Below are positions 44,405-57,908 of a DNA stretch of 64,000 nt, in pieces (position 1 is the stretch's first letter; each line of letters starts with the position of its first letter). The translations under genes and the position numbers were made by a program. This DNA is from Ceratodon purpureus. Lineage: Eukaryota > Streptophyta > Bryopsida > Pseudoditrichales > Ditrichaceae. The notes beneath the pieces are model-generated. The model made no database searches, was not told the DNA's origin, and worked only from the letters and a program-made list of their open reading frames with translations. The stretch covers positions 8,223,243 through 8,287,242 of the forward strand of contig CM026425.1 in the NCBI GenBank assembly GCA_014871385.1. The letters are read 5' to 3'.

Positions 44405-47400
44405 CCTATATCTGGTGATTTTCAAAAACAACAAGTATACATTAGTGAAATCACATTTGCACCATTTTGAAATAACCTATGTATTAGTTTCTCACTTTAA
44501 AACTTTGATCAATTTGAGTCATGGAGAAGAGACTGTTAAAAAATTGCATTTTTCAAAACTATTTTTTGGGGGGGGATATTTTTCACTATTACTACTGTAG
44601 GATGGTAGAAAGGTGAAGTTCTAGGTCATAATTTTCTCCAAATTCAAGTTAGCATCATTTGAAAATCTTCATGACACATATTCAGCATAATCGAGAACGC
44701 ATCACATATACATATTTGGATGCATGTGTATGTGAATATATGTATTTTGTTTACATGATATCTTTGACAGTATAATACACTCAATTGCTTGGTGCTAAGG
44801 CTTTGAAAATATCCCAGATGGTCCAGCAAGTTGGACTATGATATAAGGAGACAGATGTCATTTTATTGTAGGCTGCCTGCAAGGTCAGCTTAACGTGGAA
44901 ATGAGATGGAGACACAATTTAATGTACAATTTTCAAATGTGCCCTTGTTCCTAAATCATCACTGGGAGAATTCTCTGCCACGCATACACATCTCTATGCA
45001 AATTCAAATGCGGGTGTGGAAAGGGCTTGGAAGAAAAAGTTTCAGATGTAATATAAAGAGACCATGGGCTAGAGTTGTTTGAATGATGTACCTAGTTGCG
45101 ACGGATAATGTGGTGGTGAATCCACCACCCCCCTATGTGCACACAGCTTGATTTTGTTTGCCAAGCTGTTGCACGCCAATGAGTCACGGGCAGAGTGTGA
45201 AGCCCATTGATCTGGCAAAACAAAATGCTTATCTGGGCCACACCTGTGATGTAACTGGTTCTTTTTTCTTTTTCTTTCGTTGTCCATGGGGACCTCCTCG
45301 CAAGTGTTGGGATATATGATTCATGTGCAGCAATTTTCTATTGCTCTGTGCTGAATATTTTAAGGATTACAAATTTAATTTTTTTTTAAAAATGTACTCT
45401 CACTTTAATTGTTGGGAAAAATACATCAATGAGATGGTGAAACCTTACCATAGAGTAAATGCAACACAACCTTTCTATCATATGGAGATTATACATGGAG
45501 AGACAAAATAAACATGCTTGTAATTCATGGAAAGATCTTTTTATGATTCATAGGTAGGCTACTCTGTTGTGTGTTACTTGGACTTCATACCTCTATGAAG
45601 GCTGCAATGTAGGTGAAACATGGGTGTTATATATATGATTACTTTGTTCCAATTTATTTATTTCTAAATATCAATCATACACAAAATGGTAGTTTTGATA
45701 ATCATAACATTTATAAGCACTACTTGTAATCACCCATCATTCATTTTTACTTGTATAATTTCTCTATGATTAATCATTGAAAATAAATTTTAGGGCTCTT
45801 TTATTGGAGCAGTGTGACGGCTAAAATCTAAAACAATGTTATGGTGATCTTAGTAGTGATTGTGCAAGTTAAACTTAGTTTGTACCCAGGCATTGATGAG
45901 TTAAAGCACACTGAGTTGCTCTAGTGGAAAGCTGAGACATCCAACTTATGTCTAGAGATCTAGACCCAGTTGATATTTGGTGTGTGTGTTGTCAACTACT
46001 TAAGAAGTTTTGAGTATGTTTACGGAGTTGCTAACTTACTCCTGCAACGAGTTGACATCTTGTATACAGTGTGTGTAATTGAAGGTCACCACCATAATTG
46101 AGGTCTGTAAACCACATTCACACCTAGATAAGCACTTCAGAAGGGGGCAGCCAGATTTGTGGAACATTGAATGTAAGCAATTCTGATCAAAACATGTCAC
46201 TCCTGAATGCACATTTCCTAGTAGCTTTATAAATCAAATGACCCCAGCTTTCCAAATTCTAACAAACAAACAGGCTTCTACCTGCTCGGAAATGCTTACA
46301 ACTCAGCAGATAATATTTCTCACAAAATCATGTTGAAGATATGAAAAAGTAGAGTACTCTACAGCATTCAAGTTTTCATGATACATATCCATAACAACCC
46401 ACTGATGAGTTGACTCGGGCCTGATACTCAAGCCAAATTAGGATTATTTTGTAAGTAATTGCACAATCAGATGTAGTATACAGTGGCTATAGTTTTGGGT
46501 ATTTGATACTGCAGGCGTCATATTTTAACTTAAAATTATAACCCAGTTGAGTTGACTTGATATTTTGAAGTCTGCTTGGAACAACACACCTTCTCCAAGC
46601 ACTGGAATTGACGGCATGGAACATAAGCCTAACCGGGGATTTTATGGATTGTCTAAGTTAATGTAAGCTTGCTATGTAAAGCATGTAAATATCATGCGAG
46701 CAGCCTATGTGGTGTTCTGTTCTGTCATCACCAGCTTGATTTCAGTGTTTAACCAACTTGTTTGAGATTACAATTTTTGGGGTTTAGGATTTTTCTGATA
46801 TACTACAAAATGAAGAATTTCTACGGGAAAGGGTAAAATTGCAGTTATCAATTACCCAATTTTTTGTGCTGTTTGTTACAAAACAGATGCAAGTTGCAAC
46901 TAATGTTTAGTTTCAAAGTCCTATGTAATTGATAATAGTAAAAATATAAATATTATCAAACATAAAATTCAGGTAGACTTTGAAATTTTACTGCAGATGA
47001 AATTTTTCTTATAATGATTTTTTAATAAACTTTAATCTGAAAAAAATGAACCAATTTAGTCAAACTTTTAAAATACTCAACAAATAATTAATTTTTAATA
47101 AGAATATATTACTATTTCTTTTAGTATATCTTATATAATTATTACATCAAATTTACCATTTCTTGATTCAATTAAAATCCATTTATTCACTTTGATTTTG
47201 CTTTGGAGCTCTTCAAAACCAATTACAAAGTGATGGAGGAACTTTGACATTAAATTAAGTAGAAACTTTGACATTAAGTTAAGGAGCTAGTTGATATAGT
47301 GGTTGTTTTTTTGAATTTGTTTGAATTGACCATAATGGTAACTCACCATAAGCCTTACTTTTTACTATAAATTCTATTAGTAATACACAAATATTTTTAT

Positions 47401-48046
47401 ATTGTAAGAAACAATAGTACACTTTATACTTATAGAAAAATCCACCAAATATTTTAGAACACATTCTCTATACAAAAAATACTACCATGAAAATATAAAG
47501 ACGTTTATTAGTTGTGTCATGGAAGACATACATAACTTAGTCCTACTTATCACAACATAAAAATATTTTTGTATTTGATAACAAGTGACAATAACCAATC
47601 GATGTCATTGAACTATGCAATGTACCACAAAAATTCAACACTCAAGAACTTGGCCAACACACCACTACAACACTTCCAGATAATACTACAATGCTAATAA
47701 CATTAGTAAACCAAACACAAACTACTACTCACTAGCCATCAAAGAATTGTTAAGAATAGAAATAAAGTCCAAAATCGACCAAATGTATGAAAATTTAGAT
47801 AGAATTTAAATTAGTAGCTAAATCACATAAAATAATTTTAAAACCATCATTAAATGGTAGTTCTAAAAACTAAAGAGATATTGAATAGGCCACCCCAAAC
47901 TTATGAACAACATATTTGAGGATGATGAAAGGACCTTTTAGTCACAGGTGTTGTTGATGGCAAATCACTATGAAGCATGAATGGTTGTTTGTCAAATTTC
48001 AACACTAGTTTCTGTTGTGTAAGATTATGAATATCTTCCTAAATTC
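44405..48046. other. AT-rich DNA, no gene seen
   Basis: Short frames only (e.g. 45069-45287 on minus), none with recognisable domains. A small ACTTTGACATTAA duplication lies at about 47,245-47,280. Confidence 0.4.
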
Positions 48047-48311
48047 TACCATATGTCAATAGCAAGTTTGTTTACCCTTGAAGTAATATTTAATTTTCAT
48101 GGAAAAACAAGGTTCATCTCCTAAAATTTTGAATTTTGAATTTTTGTTTTTCCAAAAATAACTAAAATAACCTTAGATAGATTAACAATAACCAAATATC
48201 ACACAAGACAATTTCTCATATTTTTGTTTTTCCATCCTTCAAATTTTCAATATTTAAAAAATAAATAAATAAATAAATTTGTGAACGAACCTGCTATTGG
48301 CTATTCACGTA
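48047..48311. mobile_element. MITE family 1, copy 3, diverged
   Basis: Starts TACCATATGTCAATAGCAAG, with TTTGTTTAC then AATATTTAATTTT and GGAAAAACAAGGTTC, matching copy 1 in reverse orientation. Ends near GTGAACGAACCTGCTATTGG. The TIRs are degraded, so the boundaries are approximate. Confidence 0.5.
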
Positions 48312-49588
48312 CGGTAATGAACCTAAACAGCTGAAATTTTTGGTGACATGTTCAAGGCTTTGAGCTTCATATCTCAATGGTGTGTGTGCACCATTGCCTA
48401 CTTTTCATCCACAATATTATCACTTGGAGCCAACAACTTACCGGAGAGGTCTATACACCATCAGCATGTTTACACTTCATTCGTTTCAAGTACCATGTGA
48501 AAGTGAGCAAAGTGTCTTTGAGCAATGGATTTTTTTACTTGCACCCTCTAAAGAATGAAGATATAAGACAACCACACATTCCTTTATTTTTTTCCTTCTT
48601 TAAATTTATAATTATAAAATAAAATAAAAACTGAACTATGTAGTTATAAGTGTTCTGCAATAATTATTTTATTGTAAGAAAAAATATTTAGTTGTTTTTT
48701 GCAGAAATATTGACTTGCCGTGCTAATAGAGGTCCTTGTTGGAAGGACAACTAAAGCACCGTTCTTGACGACTGAAGCATTAATCTAGTCAAAATATTTT
48801 TTTGCAATTTGAGTGAGGTTTCTATAATTACATACTTAACCTTGATTTTTGAGATTTTTTTCCAAGCTAAGGAATTGTGAAAATTGATGAAAAATATGTG
48901 AAACTTTTTGCACCAAGACATTTGAAGAAAAAATTATGCTACCCAAAAATTCTTTTTATAAAACTTTCAAGCATTGCTTGTAATTAAGCTACACCCATCA
49001 AGTGTCTTTGAATTTTTTTATACAAGTTCCTAACATGGCTTTTCTAGAGTTCTATAAGTTTTGTTCCAAGAAGGACCAAACTTTTTGAATCCTACTAGAT
49101 AAAGTACAAAAGTATATTTCTACATTTCAACATTCTTAAACATAAAAAATAAATTATTATTTTTTAAATTAAATAAATAAAATTTTTGAGGTGCTTTAAG
49201 AACAAGAATAATTTTTATATTTATACTTTGAATTGATATTTTATAAAAAGTTGATTCTATTAAAAAATAAAAGATGAATGACATAGTTTAGACCTCTTTC
49301 TATTGCAAGATATTTTTAAATAGGTTACACATGGCAACTATGTCAAAAAATTTGAACACAAGTATCTGAAGTCAAATGGATTATATTGGTGAAGACTTAA
49401 AAATTAGTATGGTGCAAATATTCCATTCAATACAGAATTGAAATGAGATGATCTTATAAATCAAAGTGCTTTAAATTTTGGTATAAATCTTATAACTCAA
49501 GTTAAAACCAAGATTTATACCAACTTTATTACTCAAGTTAAAACCATTTTTCAAGGACGGAATACCATCAAAACTAGTTTTCTTTGAG
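48312..49588. other. AT-rich DNA, no gene seen
   Basis: The frame 48377-48622 (+) has no recognisable domain. Nothing else was found. Confidence 0.4.
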
Positions 49589-50543
49589 TTTAACCCCTAA
49601 AGGTTCAAGCCATTTTTGGACCTCCAAAACCAAAAACTGTGATTTTTGACAACCTTGTAGAAGTTGGAGTATGATTCTTATTTTTTATTCTTTAGTACAT
49701 CCAACCCTAAGATCTTGAACCTAACTACCTGAAATTATACCATGTCAAATTTCAACGGTTGGATCTTTACCATTTGTGAGATTATAACGTACAAAGTTTA
49801 CTTCTTCTTTTTTTTTTTTTTTTTTTTTTTTTGGCTTTGTGCAAAAGGCATACTCTAAATGGTGCCAAGAGAGACTTGATGATTGTTACCTCAAACATTT
49901 TGCTCATATTTTTTTCCATCTAGGTGACTAAGTTGGGCACCTCAATGCAAAATTTTAGAGTCTCATTACGCTTTTTTGACCTTCAAGCAAATTATTTTCT
50001 AGAAGAAGGTACAAAAACCACAATATGGTAAAACTTAAATAACCTCAAATATTTTTGGTTTTTTAAAAAAGTGAACAATGAAAAGTAACATCTATGAGTT
50101 TTTGAATTATTGGAAAAAAAATTTTGAAAAATTCTAAAATCTCAAATTTTGAAAAATTTTGAAAGAAAAAATTGTAAAATTACCAAAAACTATGAACATT
50201 GTTTTTGTAATTTTTGGAGGCTGCCTTTGTAAAATTAGTAAGCTTTTTGACATAGGCCACTTTGGATTTTGACTAGTGAATTGGTTATGAACACATTTCC
50301 AAAAAAAATAAAAAATCTAAAAAAACCTAATTTTAAACTGCTCGTTTTGGACTTGAAACCTAAAATTTTTAGATGAAAGTTCTAAAAGTGAAATTTGGCT
50401 TTGAAAATTTTACCACATACACCTTGCGGTAAAGGGAGCATCCACTAAAATTCTTAGGCAAAAATATTACTTTTAACCCCTTCATGTAGGTTGCCAAAAC
50501 AACCGAGAGCCATTTCGGATTTTCAGAACCTTTAGGGATTAAA
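49589..50543. mobile_element. Non-autonomous element family 2, copy 2 (~955 bp)
   Basis: Left end TTTAACCCCTAAAGGTTC; right end, read inward, TTTAATCCCTAAAGGTTC. Collinear with 30699-31639 through most of its length, with an internal run of about 25 T at 49,810. Confidence 0.7.
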
Positions 50544-52840
50544 ACCACTAAGGTCTTGTACACCAAATATGGTAAGACCACCAAACTCCTCTATGCCTTC
50601 CAAATATTTGGAATAAAAATAATAATACAATATATCAAAACTCAAGGTATTTCAAAGTAACTCAAAGTGACTTTAAGGATAACTCTATTGTATAATATTT
50701 TTCAACCACGTAATATAACTTTACATCTTACATGCTACTTTCAAATGATATAATTTCTACAAGGTTTGATACATCATATCAGTATTGTGGTTGTTTTGTC
50801 ATTGGCCATTTAATCTTTGGATGTTAGAAGATATTATTTATATTGGAATGGAAGTTTCACTTATGGAAGGTTACATAAAAGACATTGTCCCATCATATGT
50901 AAACTTTCCGTGCATCAATCTGACATAAGGTCAAACATCTAATTCACAAGTTAGAGATTTAACATTAGTTTGATGTCATCTTGGCATCAAAAAGGCATCC
51001 AAATAATATTAAAATGATAATAGTAGAAATGACCAAAAAATAGCATAAAAATGGCTTAAATAAAAACAACTGAAAATTAGATTTAGAATAACATAGATTA
51101 AATTGATGTCAAAATGATATGAAATTGTCATAAAAATGGCATACGTTATAATGACATAAATTGCAAGCTTAATGTTTGCTTAATATAAAAACACAATCTT
51201 AAAATAAAAATGTTTCTTATAAAGTGTCTTATATAATGATTAAGGACTAGCGGCGGTTTGTCATTTTGTTTGAGTCTTAGATTCCAATTTAGAAAGATAC
51301 AAGAAGGTCAAGCACCTTAATATGCAGGCAATCTTCTAGAATGTCAAGCATTCGAGTAAAGTGTGAGTAGATAAGAACTCTTAAAATAAATGTTAAAAGG
51401 TTCGTCAAAATGATTGTCATGAGTTGAATTGTTACAATTAAGATGCTATTCAAAAACATTGGTAACTTAAAGTGCATCTTAAAAATATGTAGTTTTTTTA
51501 AAACGAATTTCAAATCACTAAATTGTCTTTAAATATATCTTTGAAATATATCTAAATAGTTTCTTGAACATCCATCTTTTTAATGGTAGGTATTCCGTAG
51601 ATGAGGAACTCGGAGAAGTTTTATCAAAATTTTGCATAAAATGTTAAAACCAACATTCAAAATTAGAGAGTAAGACCCTTTACTGTTGTCCTTTATTGTC
51701 CTTGAAGTTGTATTAAATTACAATGTCTTAATGGACATTTAAAAAAAAATCAACTTTAATAAATCTACCTTGCAATATGTCAAAACAAATGTCCTTATAA
51801 ACACATTATAAATGCTATTTAGATTCAAGCCATCAGTTCACCATTATAATCAACAGACTTAGCCATTCATTCATTTTTCTATGTAGATGTGTTATGACAT
51901 AATTACATATATTCTTATTATATTTTTAAAACAATACAAAAACATCATCTTTAAATGTATCTTAAAATAAATCTTGTAGAGTGTCTTCTACAATGTTTTA
52001 AAATACATGTCAAGAAGTTTGTTAGTATGATCATTGTAATTTAAATTGTTACAATTAAGATACTATTTAAAACATTTTAGTGATTAGAAATGTATTTAAA
52101 AAATCTAACTTTTCAAAGACACATTTTAAATCGCTAAAATGTCTTAAAATATATCCTTTAAAAAAAGTCTACATAGTATCTTAAGCCACCTTCCATTTCA
52201 ATGGTGCTTCTTCAACAATTACAAGAGGTTAGTATAGGAAGAAAAATGCTACTAAACAATTTTGACTGCATTGATATGTTGGATGAAGTTCTTGATATGT
52301 TGTAATACTTCTTTAGCATTCCTTTGATATGTTTTGAGTAAAAACTGTTGTGATACAACGTCATTCGAAAGTTTCAATGCATTCTTTCTGGGTTCTCTTT
52401 AAGACTACCTCCAAGGTAAGGTAGAGAAATCAAAAACCGTAAATGCCCTCAAGGCGTGCAATAGAGTTTCCCAAAAACAGAGGAGTGGCAGTCTAAAAAC
52501 CGAGAAATTATACATGGTTTTGGTCGACCAGCCAGGTTTTGATGGACGAGTCAAAATTTTGCCACATAATGTTAGTTCTGATTATTTTTAGTGTTTTACG
52601 TCCAATTTTCCGTGATATTAATTAACGGTTTTAGAAAACCATCACGTTTGATTCATGAAGAGTCTAGAATACAAGAAGGAGGTTTGACAAACATTCCAAT
52701 TCTTGCATTGAGAATTCTCATTCCATGAGTCCATGGCAATTCCCACACATCAATCCTCAAGATCCCAGTCCAAGGCTGCATGGTTCTAACTTGTCAAGCA
52801 CTAGTGGGTACTTTCAGTCCAAGGTAGAGTCGTGGACCTC
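50544..52840. other. AT-rich DNA, no gene seen
   Basis: Includes a weak TGATGTCA-rich patch (50,960-51,170). From 52.2 kb the base composition is more balanced, but no gene was recognised. Confidence 0.4.
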
Positions 52841-52865
52841 TTGCTACCGGTATATTGGAGGACAG

Positions 52866-53953
52866 CGTTTCGGAGTGCGTCACTCCGAGTGCGCATAGCC
52901 CTGTCTACTGACAGATTCAGAATCTGAAAAGTCACTGGTCCTGTGGGAGGAGGGGATGAAAACGAAAATTTATGCTGGCTTCAATGAAATATACAGTTCC
53001 AAATTGTGACTGTAACCGTTCCTTTGAGGGAAAAATCAGGAAAATAAATTAATAAATAAATTTAATTAAATTTTATAAATAAATATATATTTCACATAAG
53101 AAATATCTAAACAATACTAGGCTTTTCAAACCCATCGAGCGGAGCGAGAAGGGTTTGAATAACGGCAACGGGTCCGGTAGGACTCGTTGCCGGTTAAGTA
53201 ATTTTAGGGTTCACATAAAACAACGATAGCGGGATGGCTAGGGTTGATTTCATTGAATTTTGGGTTTTATAGCCCTTATTTTATCATGCAAATAATGTTA
53301 AAAATAAATAAATCTCAAACTTATCAAAATCAAAAAATTAGGATGCAAAAATATAAAGCCTTTCAAATCCATCGAGCGGAGCGAGAAGGGTTTGAATAAG
53401 GGCAACGGGTCCGGTAGGACGCGTTGTCCGTTAAGTAATTTTAGGGTTCACTCAAAACAACGATTGCGGGATAGCTAGGGTTGATCTCATTGAATTTTGG
53501 GTTTTATAGCCCTTATTTTATCATCCAAATAATATTAAATATATGTAAAACTCAAAATGATCAAAATAAAAAAATTATATGCAAAAAACCATTTACATAA
53601 AATCATTTATCATTAAATAATCAATTGACCCAATCAATCAAATTTATTTTTCATTCTTACAAAATCACAAATGTAATAGTTAAATTTCTAAAGGTTAATC
53701 ATGAAATACTTAATTAAATAATTTATCATAAAATTAAATAATTGAATTATTCTGTATATTAAAAATAAAAATAAATAAAAAGCAAAGCAAAATGACTGAG
53801 TTCCAAGGATCTGGTGGCTTCAATGGCAATGTCACTGGCTGCAAATTCTCGTTGCTGACACTGGTTTCTATCCCTTATGATGATGTAGTCTACATTGCAG
53901 GTGAATCACCCTAAATATACCCTTGCGCACCCTAAACGACGCACTCCGAAAGC
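52866..53953. mobile_element. ~1.09-kb element with TTTCGGAGTGCGTC ends
   Basis: CGTTTCGGAGTGCGTC at the left matches GCTTTCGGAGTGCGTC read inward at the right. The near-copies CTACCGGTATATTG (52844-52857) and CTACCTCGGTATATTG (53955-53970) lie just outside in direct orientation. A 237-bp tandem duplication lies within. Superfamily unknown. Confidence 0.5.
53121..53595. repeat. 237-bp tandem duplication (two copies)
   Basis: The block with CATCGAGCGGAGCGAGAAGG, CAACGGGTCCGGTAGGAC and GTTTTATAGCCCTTATTTTA appears at 53133 and again at 53370 with a handful of differences. Islands of GC-rich sequence sit in AT-rich DNA. Confidence 0.85.
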
Positions 53954-54293
53954 ACTACCTCGGTATATTGTATGCATAGTGGGTATTCCGGAAGATGCAC
54001 AATTGATCTTGGTGATACTAAATTGAAACCTCCCTAAGTTGACTACACTACAACTTCTTTCACCTGTGAAAAGAATCTCACTGCCAACTACCCTCTTGAG
54101 ATATTAATAAAATATTGTAAAACAAAGTACATGATTCCATGTCTCCCAAGACCTAAGCATTCTGCACTGGGATGCTTTATTACAGTTACCATTGTTTCGG
54201 GTCAGGTCTAATACTCAAAATCAAGAGTCTCGGGTACATTTTTCATTTGTACGAAGACTAGGATATTCTCTCTACTGTAGAATCTGTTCCATT

Positions 54294-54542
54294 TCTCACC
54301 CTCCCTGGAAAAACCAAACTGGCCTGAAAATAGCAATGTTGGATCCTATACTTTCTGATGGGCGCATTCAGACATTTTTCTCAGGTGACCCACCACAAAC
54401 CTATGCATTTGAATGTAACTGTGAAGAGATGACTAGTAAAGTGCAAGGAAAGGTTTCAACTGATATTGATTTCTGAGGGGTTTGCCAACACACCCGGCCA
54501 AATCTATTTTAAACCAATTTGGTTTTTCCAGGGAGGGTGAGA
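54294..54542. mobile_element. 249-bp MITE with 29-bp TIRs
   Basis: TCTCACCCTCCCTGGAAAAA + CCAAACTGG at the left equals the right end read inward with one mismatch. No coding capacity. The flanking TT/ATT suggests a 2-3 bp duplication. Confidence 0.75.
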
Positions 54543-55050
54543 TTTAGAGTCCTCAATTGCACCGCACAAGGTTGCCACACAGTCACTTGGTTTCCTGCTT
54601 TCCGTTGCCAACCTTAACACGAAATGCAATCAAACTGTGATATTTGGTCACAAAATTCGGTACCTTGTTGTCACACCCACATAATCTCAATACAGTCAGA
54701 TCTATCTATTTTCCTCCATCAAGTGGTGGCTCGGGGGGTGGGAGGAGAGGGGAGGGGGAAATCTCTGCCCCTATTATTTGCCTTGAGTGGGGGTCCTAGT
54801 GATCTCAAGGGGACCTCCTTAGGGTAATTTGGGGCTTATGGCCCCGAATCTTTAAAAAAAAAAATTTAAAAAAAAAGATAAAAAAGACCCTAGAACCCCA
54901 AAACGGGGAGGGCAGCAAAATGTAACCCACCGAGCCTAGCAACCAAACCAGCGGTTGCACCTCTCGATGGGGGAAAATAAAGAGACCCAATACAGTCTAT
55001 CCTTGTCACTGTGTCATGATATCTTTGGACAAGAAGAGAGGATTTAGAAC
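54543..55050. other. Intergenic DNA, no gene seen
   Basis: A G-rich tract (GGGGGGTGGGAGGAGAGGGG) at about 54,733-54,760 is the only notable feature. Confidence 0.4.
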
Positions 55051-55052
55051 TG

Positions 55053-55282
55053 ATATTGCAGCATCATAGCAAGTCTGCGAAAAAATAATTTAAAAAAAAT
55101 AAAAATGTATAAGATAATAAATTATTAGAAAAATTTAATTTTTGTAATATTTTTAAGTTATTTTGAGGTCATTTTAGTGATTTTGTGCTAAATAATTAAA
55201 ATAAGAAAATTCAATTTTTGGAAAACAAATCTCATTTTTTCAAAAAATTAAATGTTTGTATGGCATGTGATATGGTACTATG
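55053..55282. mobile_element. MITE family 1, copy 4, diverged
   Basis: Begins GATATTGCAGCATCATAGCA; the interior shares TTTTGAGGTCATTTTAGTGA and AATTCAATTTTTGGAAAACA words with copy 1. The right end is degraded. Confidence 0.5.
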
Positions 55283-56875
55283 TTCATGCTAAAGAGTATT
55301 GGCTTCTTAGCAGTTAGCATAAACAATCCACTAAGTAGGAAGCATGACTTAATTGGACTCTATATGCAAGCTCAATTTTACTTTTCTTTGTTCTACTACT
55401 TCAATGATTTTATGATTCAGAGAATTGACATAACTTGTATTAACATCATGTTTGGGAATTCAAATCAAATACAATCATAAGTGACAATTGTAGATCAATA
55501 CCTTTCTGGCCACTACCATACTTTATCATGTCTTTGCATGGTGTTGTATCCTAAATCTTTGTTTGCTTTTGAATTCTTTGATGTATATAGTTTGATGGAC
55601 TTTCAAGTTTAGTACAACATTGTTTCCAAGCAAGATAAATGATTCCAAATTATTGAAAGCAAAAACCAAATAAAATATACGTCTTCCATTCTTTACGAAA
55701 GATTTGACATAGAACACTTTAAAACTATGGTAGACTTTATTCCTTCAAGAAGGATTTATGTCTTAAAAGATATTTTTGAGAACATTGAGGTGAGATTTTG
55801 TAGAATAATGTAAAACAATATTTTTCTAGTATATTCAGAATGTTTGGTTTTCAATAAATTCTTGATGTTTATTTAAAGTATTTAGTTTCTTTACCATCAA
55901 ATTACTTGAAGTAATATGAAGATGTTGCAATAAAAATGACAAATGCATCGAGTCAATGTTGATTAAGAGGTTGTAATGTATCAAAAGGCTGGACATTGAT
56001 AGTCTTATATCAATAATTGTTTTTTGGCTAATATATACGATGAAGATTGGTAGTGTAGTTGAGATATTTTTTTAGTGCATTTGAGATGTATTGAGAATTA
56101 CATTGCACTAAAATTAAACCTTCAATAAGACAACATTATTAATATTAAATTTATATCACAACACCATGATCTAAGTATTAAACAAACAATTAAGGCAACA
56201 AACAACTTGAGTCTCCTTGTACCACAAACATCTTGGAGAATGGGCAACAAACTATGTACAATGGAGTACCAATCAAAATGTCGTTTTTGAATTTGTAGTG
56301 AGAAAAATATCAGTATTGCCAACTTTGAAAGCCTCCTTAGAGCTCAAATATTGGTATTTTACCACAATTTTTTTTACAGAAGAATTGTCTTCAAGTTAAT
56401 TATATATATGCCATTTTACAACGCCAAAAGATTCACCAAAAAAAGTTATTCAAAATTTACCACCATGGAAATGTTTTTACTACTGCCGACTTTGATAGCC
56501 TCTCAACAGTTGAATTTTTTTTTTGGCCATAAAAATTATTGGAACAAAAACCCCTTTATATTGATAATATATGATAAAAATTTTAAAGCCAAAAGACTAA
56601 TAACAAAAAAGATATTAACAATATACCAAAATGTGTAGTTGTAGGAAACAATGGGGGAAACCATTTCATTGTAACTAGCAGTTGAGAAATTGTCCATTTA
56701 CCATAAATTGCAACTTTGCATGTAAGAGAGAATTTGCAACACAAACCTTATTACAATTTTTTTAACTTTTGCTACATTAACTTTATAATTGATATTTAAT
56801 TGATACCTTGTGTGAAAAGAAAGAGATGAACTCCTGCCCCTTAAAGAGTTGGTGTGAATAACGTGATATTTAACT
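55283..56875. other. AT-rich DNA, no gene seen
   Basis: Only low-complexity short frames. Part of 56,765-56,875 recurs in diverged form at 57,195-57,310, either side of MITE copy 5. Confidence 0.4.
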
Positions 56876-57145
56876 GATATTGTAGTACCATGGTAGGTTT
56901 GTTCATAAATAATTCTTAGAATAGAAAAATCAAATATTTAAAATTTATTGTTTGCAAAAAAACAAAAAATAGAGAAAATTATTTTTTATAATATTTTGTT
57001 ATTTCATAGCCATTCGAGGTCGTTTGATGTTTTTTTTGCTTAAATTTTTTTTTGAAAAATTCTATTTTAAAGAGGCAAACCTTATTTTTCAAAAGAAATA
57101 AATATTTGTGCGAGAGGTCTAGAACCTACTATGGTGTTACGATAC
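56876..57145. mobile_element. MITE family 1, copy 5 (~270 bp)
   Basis: Left GATATTGTAGTACCATGGTA + GGTTTGTTC; right, read inward, GTATCGTAACACCATAGTAG + GTTC. The interior shares CCATTCGAGGTCGTTTGATG-type words and GGCAAACCTTATTTTTC with copy 1. Confidence 0.65.
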
Positions 57146-57908
57146 CCGTCTTGTACATCAACTTTGAAATTGATATGCAAGTAATACCCCTCTTGTACAT
57201 CAACTTTATAATTAATATTTAAGTGATACCCTTCTTGTACGCTCTTTACAAACACGTGAAAAGGGAGAAGAACTCCAATCCCTTAAGAGGGTTGGGATAC
57301 CCTTCTTGTATGCTCTTTTTGTATGCTCTACCAGTCTCATAAAGAGTTTGGTGTGAATAAAGTGTCTGTTTGGTCGAGAGTACCCTTCCAAAAAAATAAA
57401 CAAGCTCCTGTAAATCCTAAGTCAACACATCGGCGGCCACCTCAAAAAAATGGACAAGAAAATGAACATTGAAAACACTTTTGTGACATTCAAACACTTC
57501 CAACTCCGCCAAAGTTCTTACTCCGATGCTCAAACTTGAAAGAGCACCAAACTTCTGTACTCAGTCCACGGTGTCAGTCCACGTCAGCAAAACCCGCCAC
57601 CTAAGCAACACAGTACAATATCCAACCCAATGCCACCTGGCACACTCCCCCTCGTCCTATCCCCATTCATCAACTCTCAACGTAGATAATCCAGACTCAT
57701 CCATTATTCATCCAATAGTCGTCGTTTTCATCCACTGGAGGGACCAGAAGGCCTATCCGGGAATACGAGTCATGTTTTCGGAGCATTTTTGCAGAGGATT
57801 GAGAGCAGGTTTCGCCATAGCCAGCGCCAAACCCCAGACCTCCAGAACGCCGTATAATCACACTCTCCCGCTCTTCTGCTGAGCGGCATAGCGTCCATTC
57901 TCGCTGCC

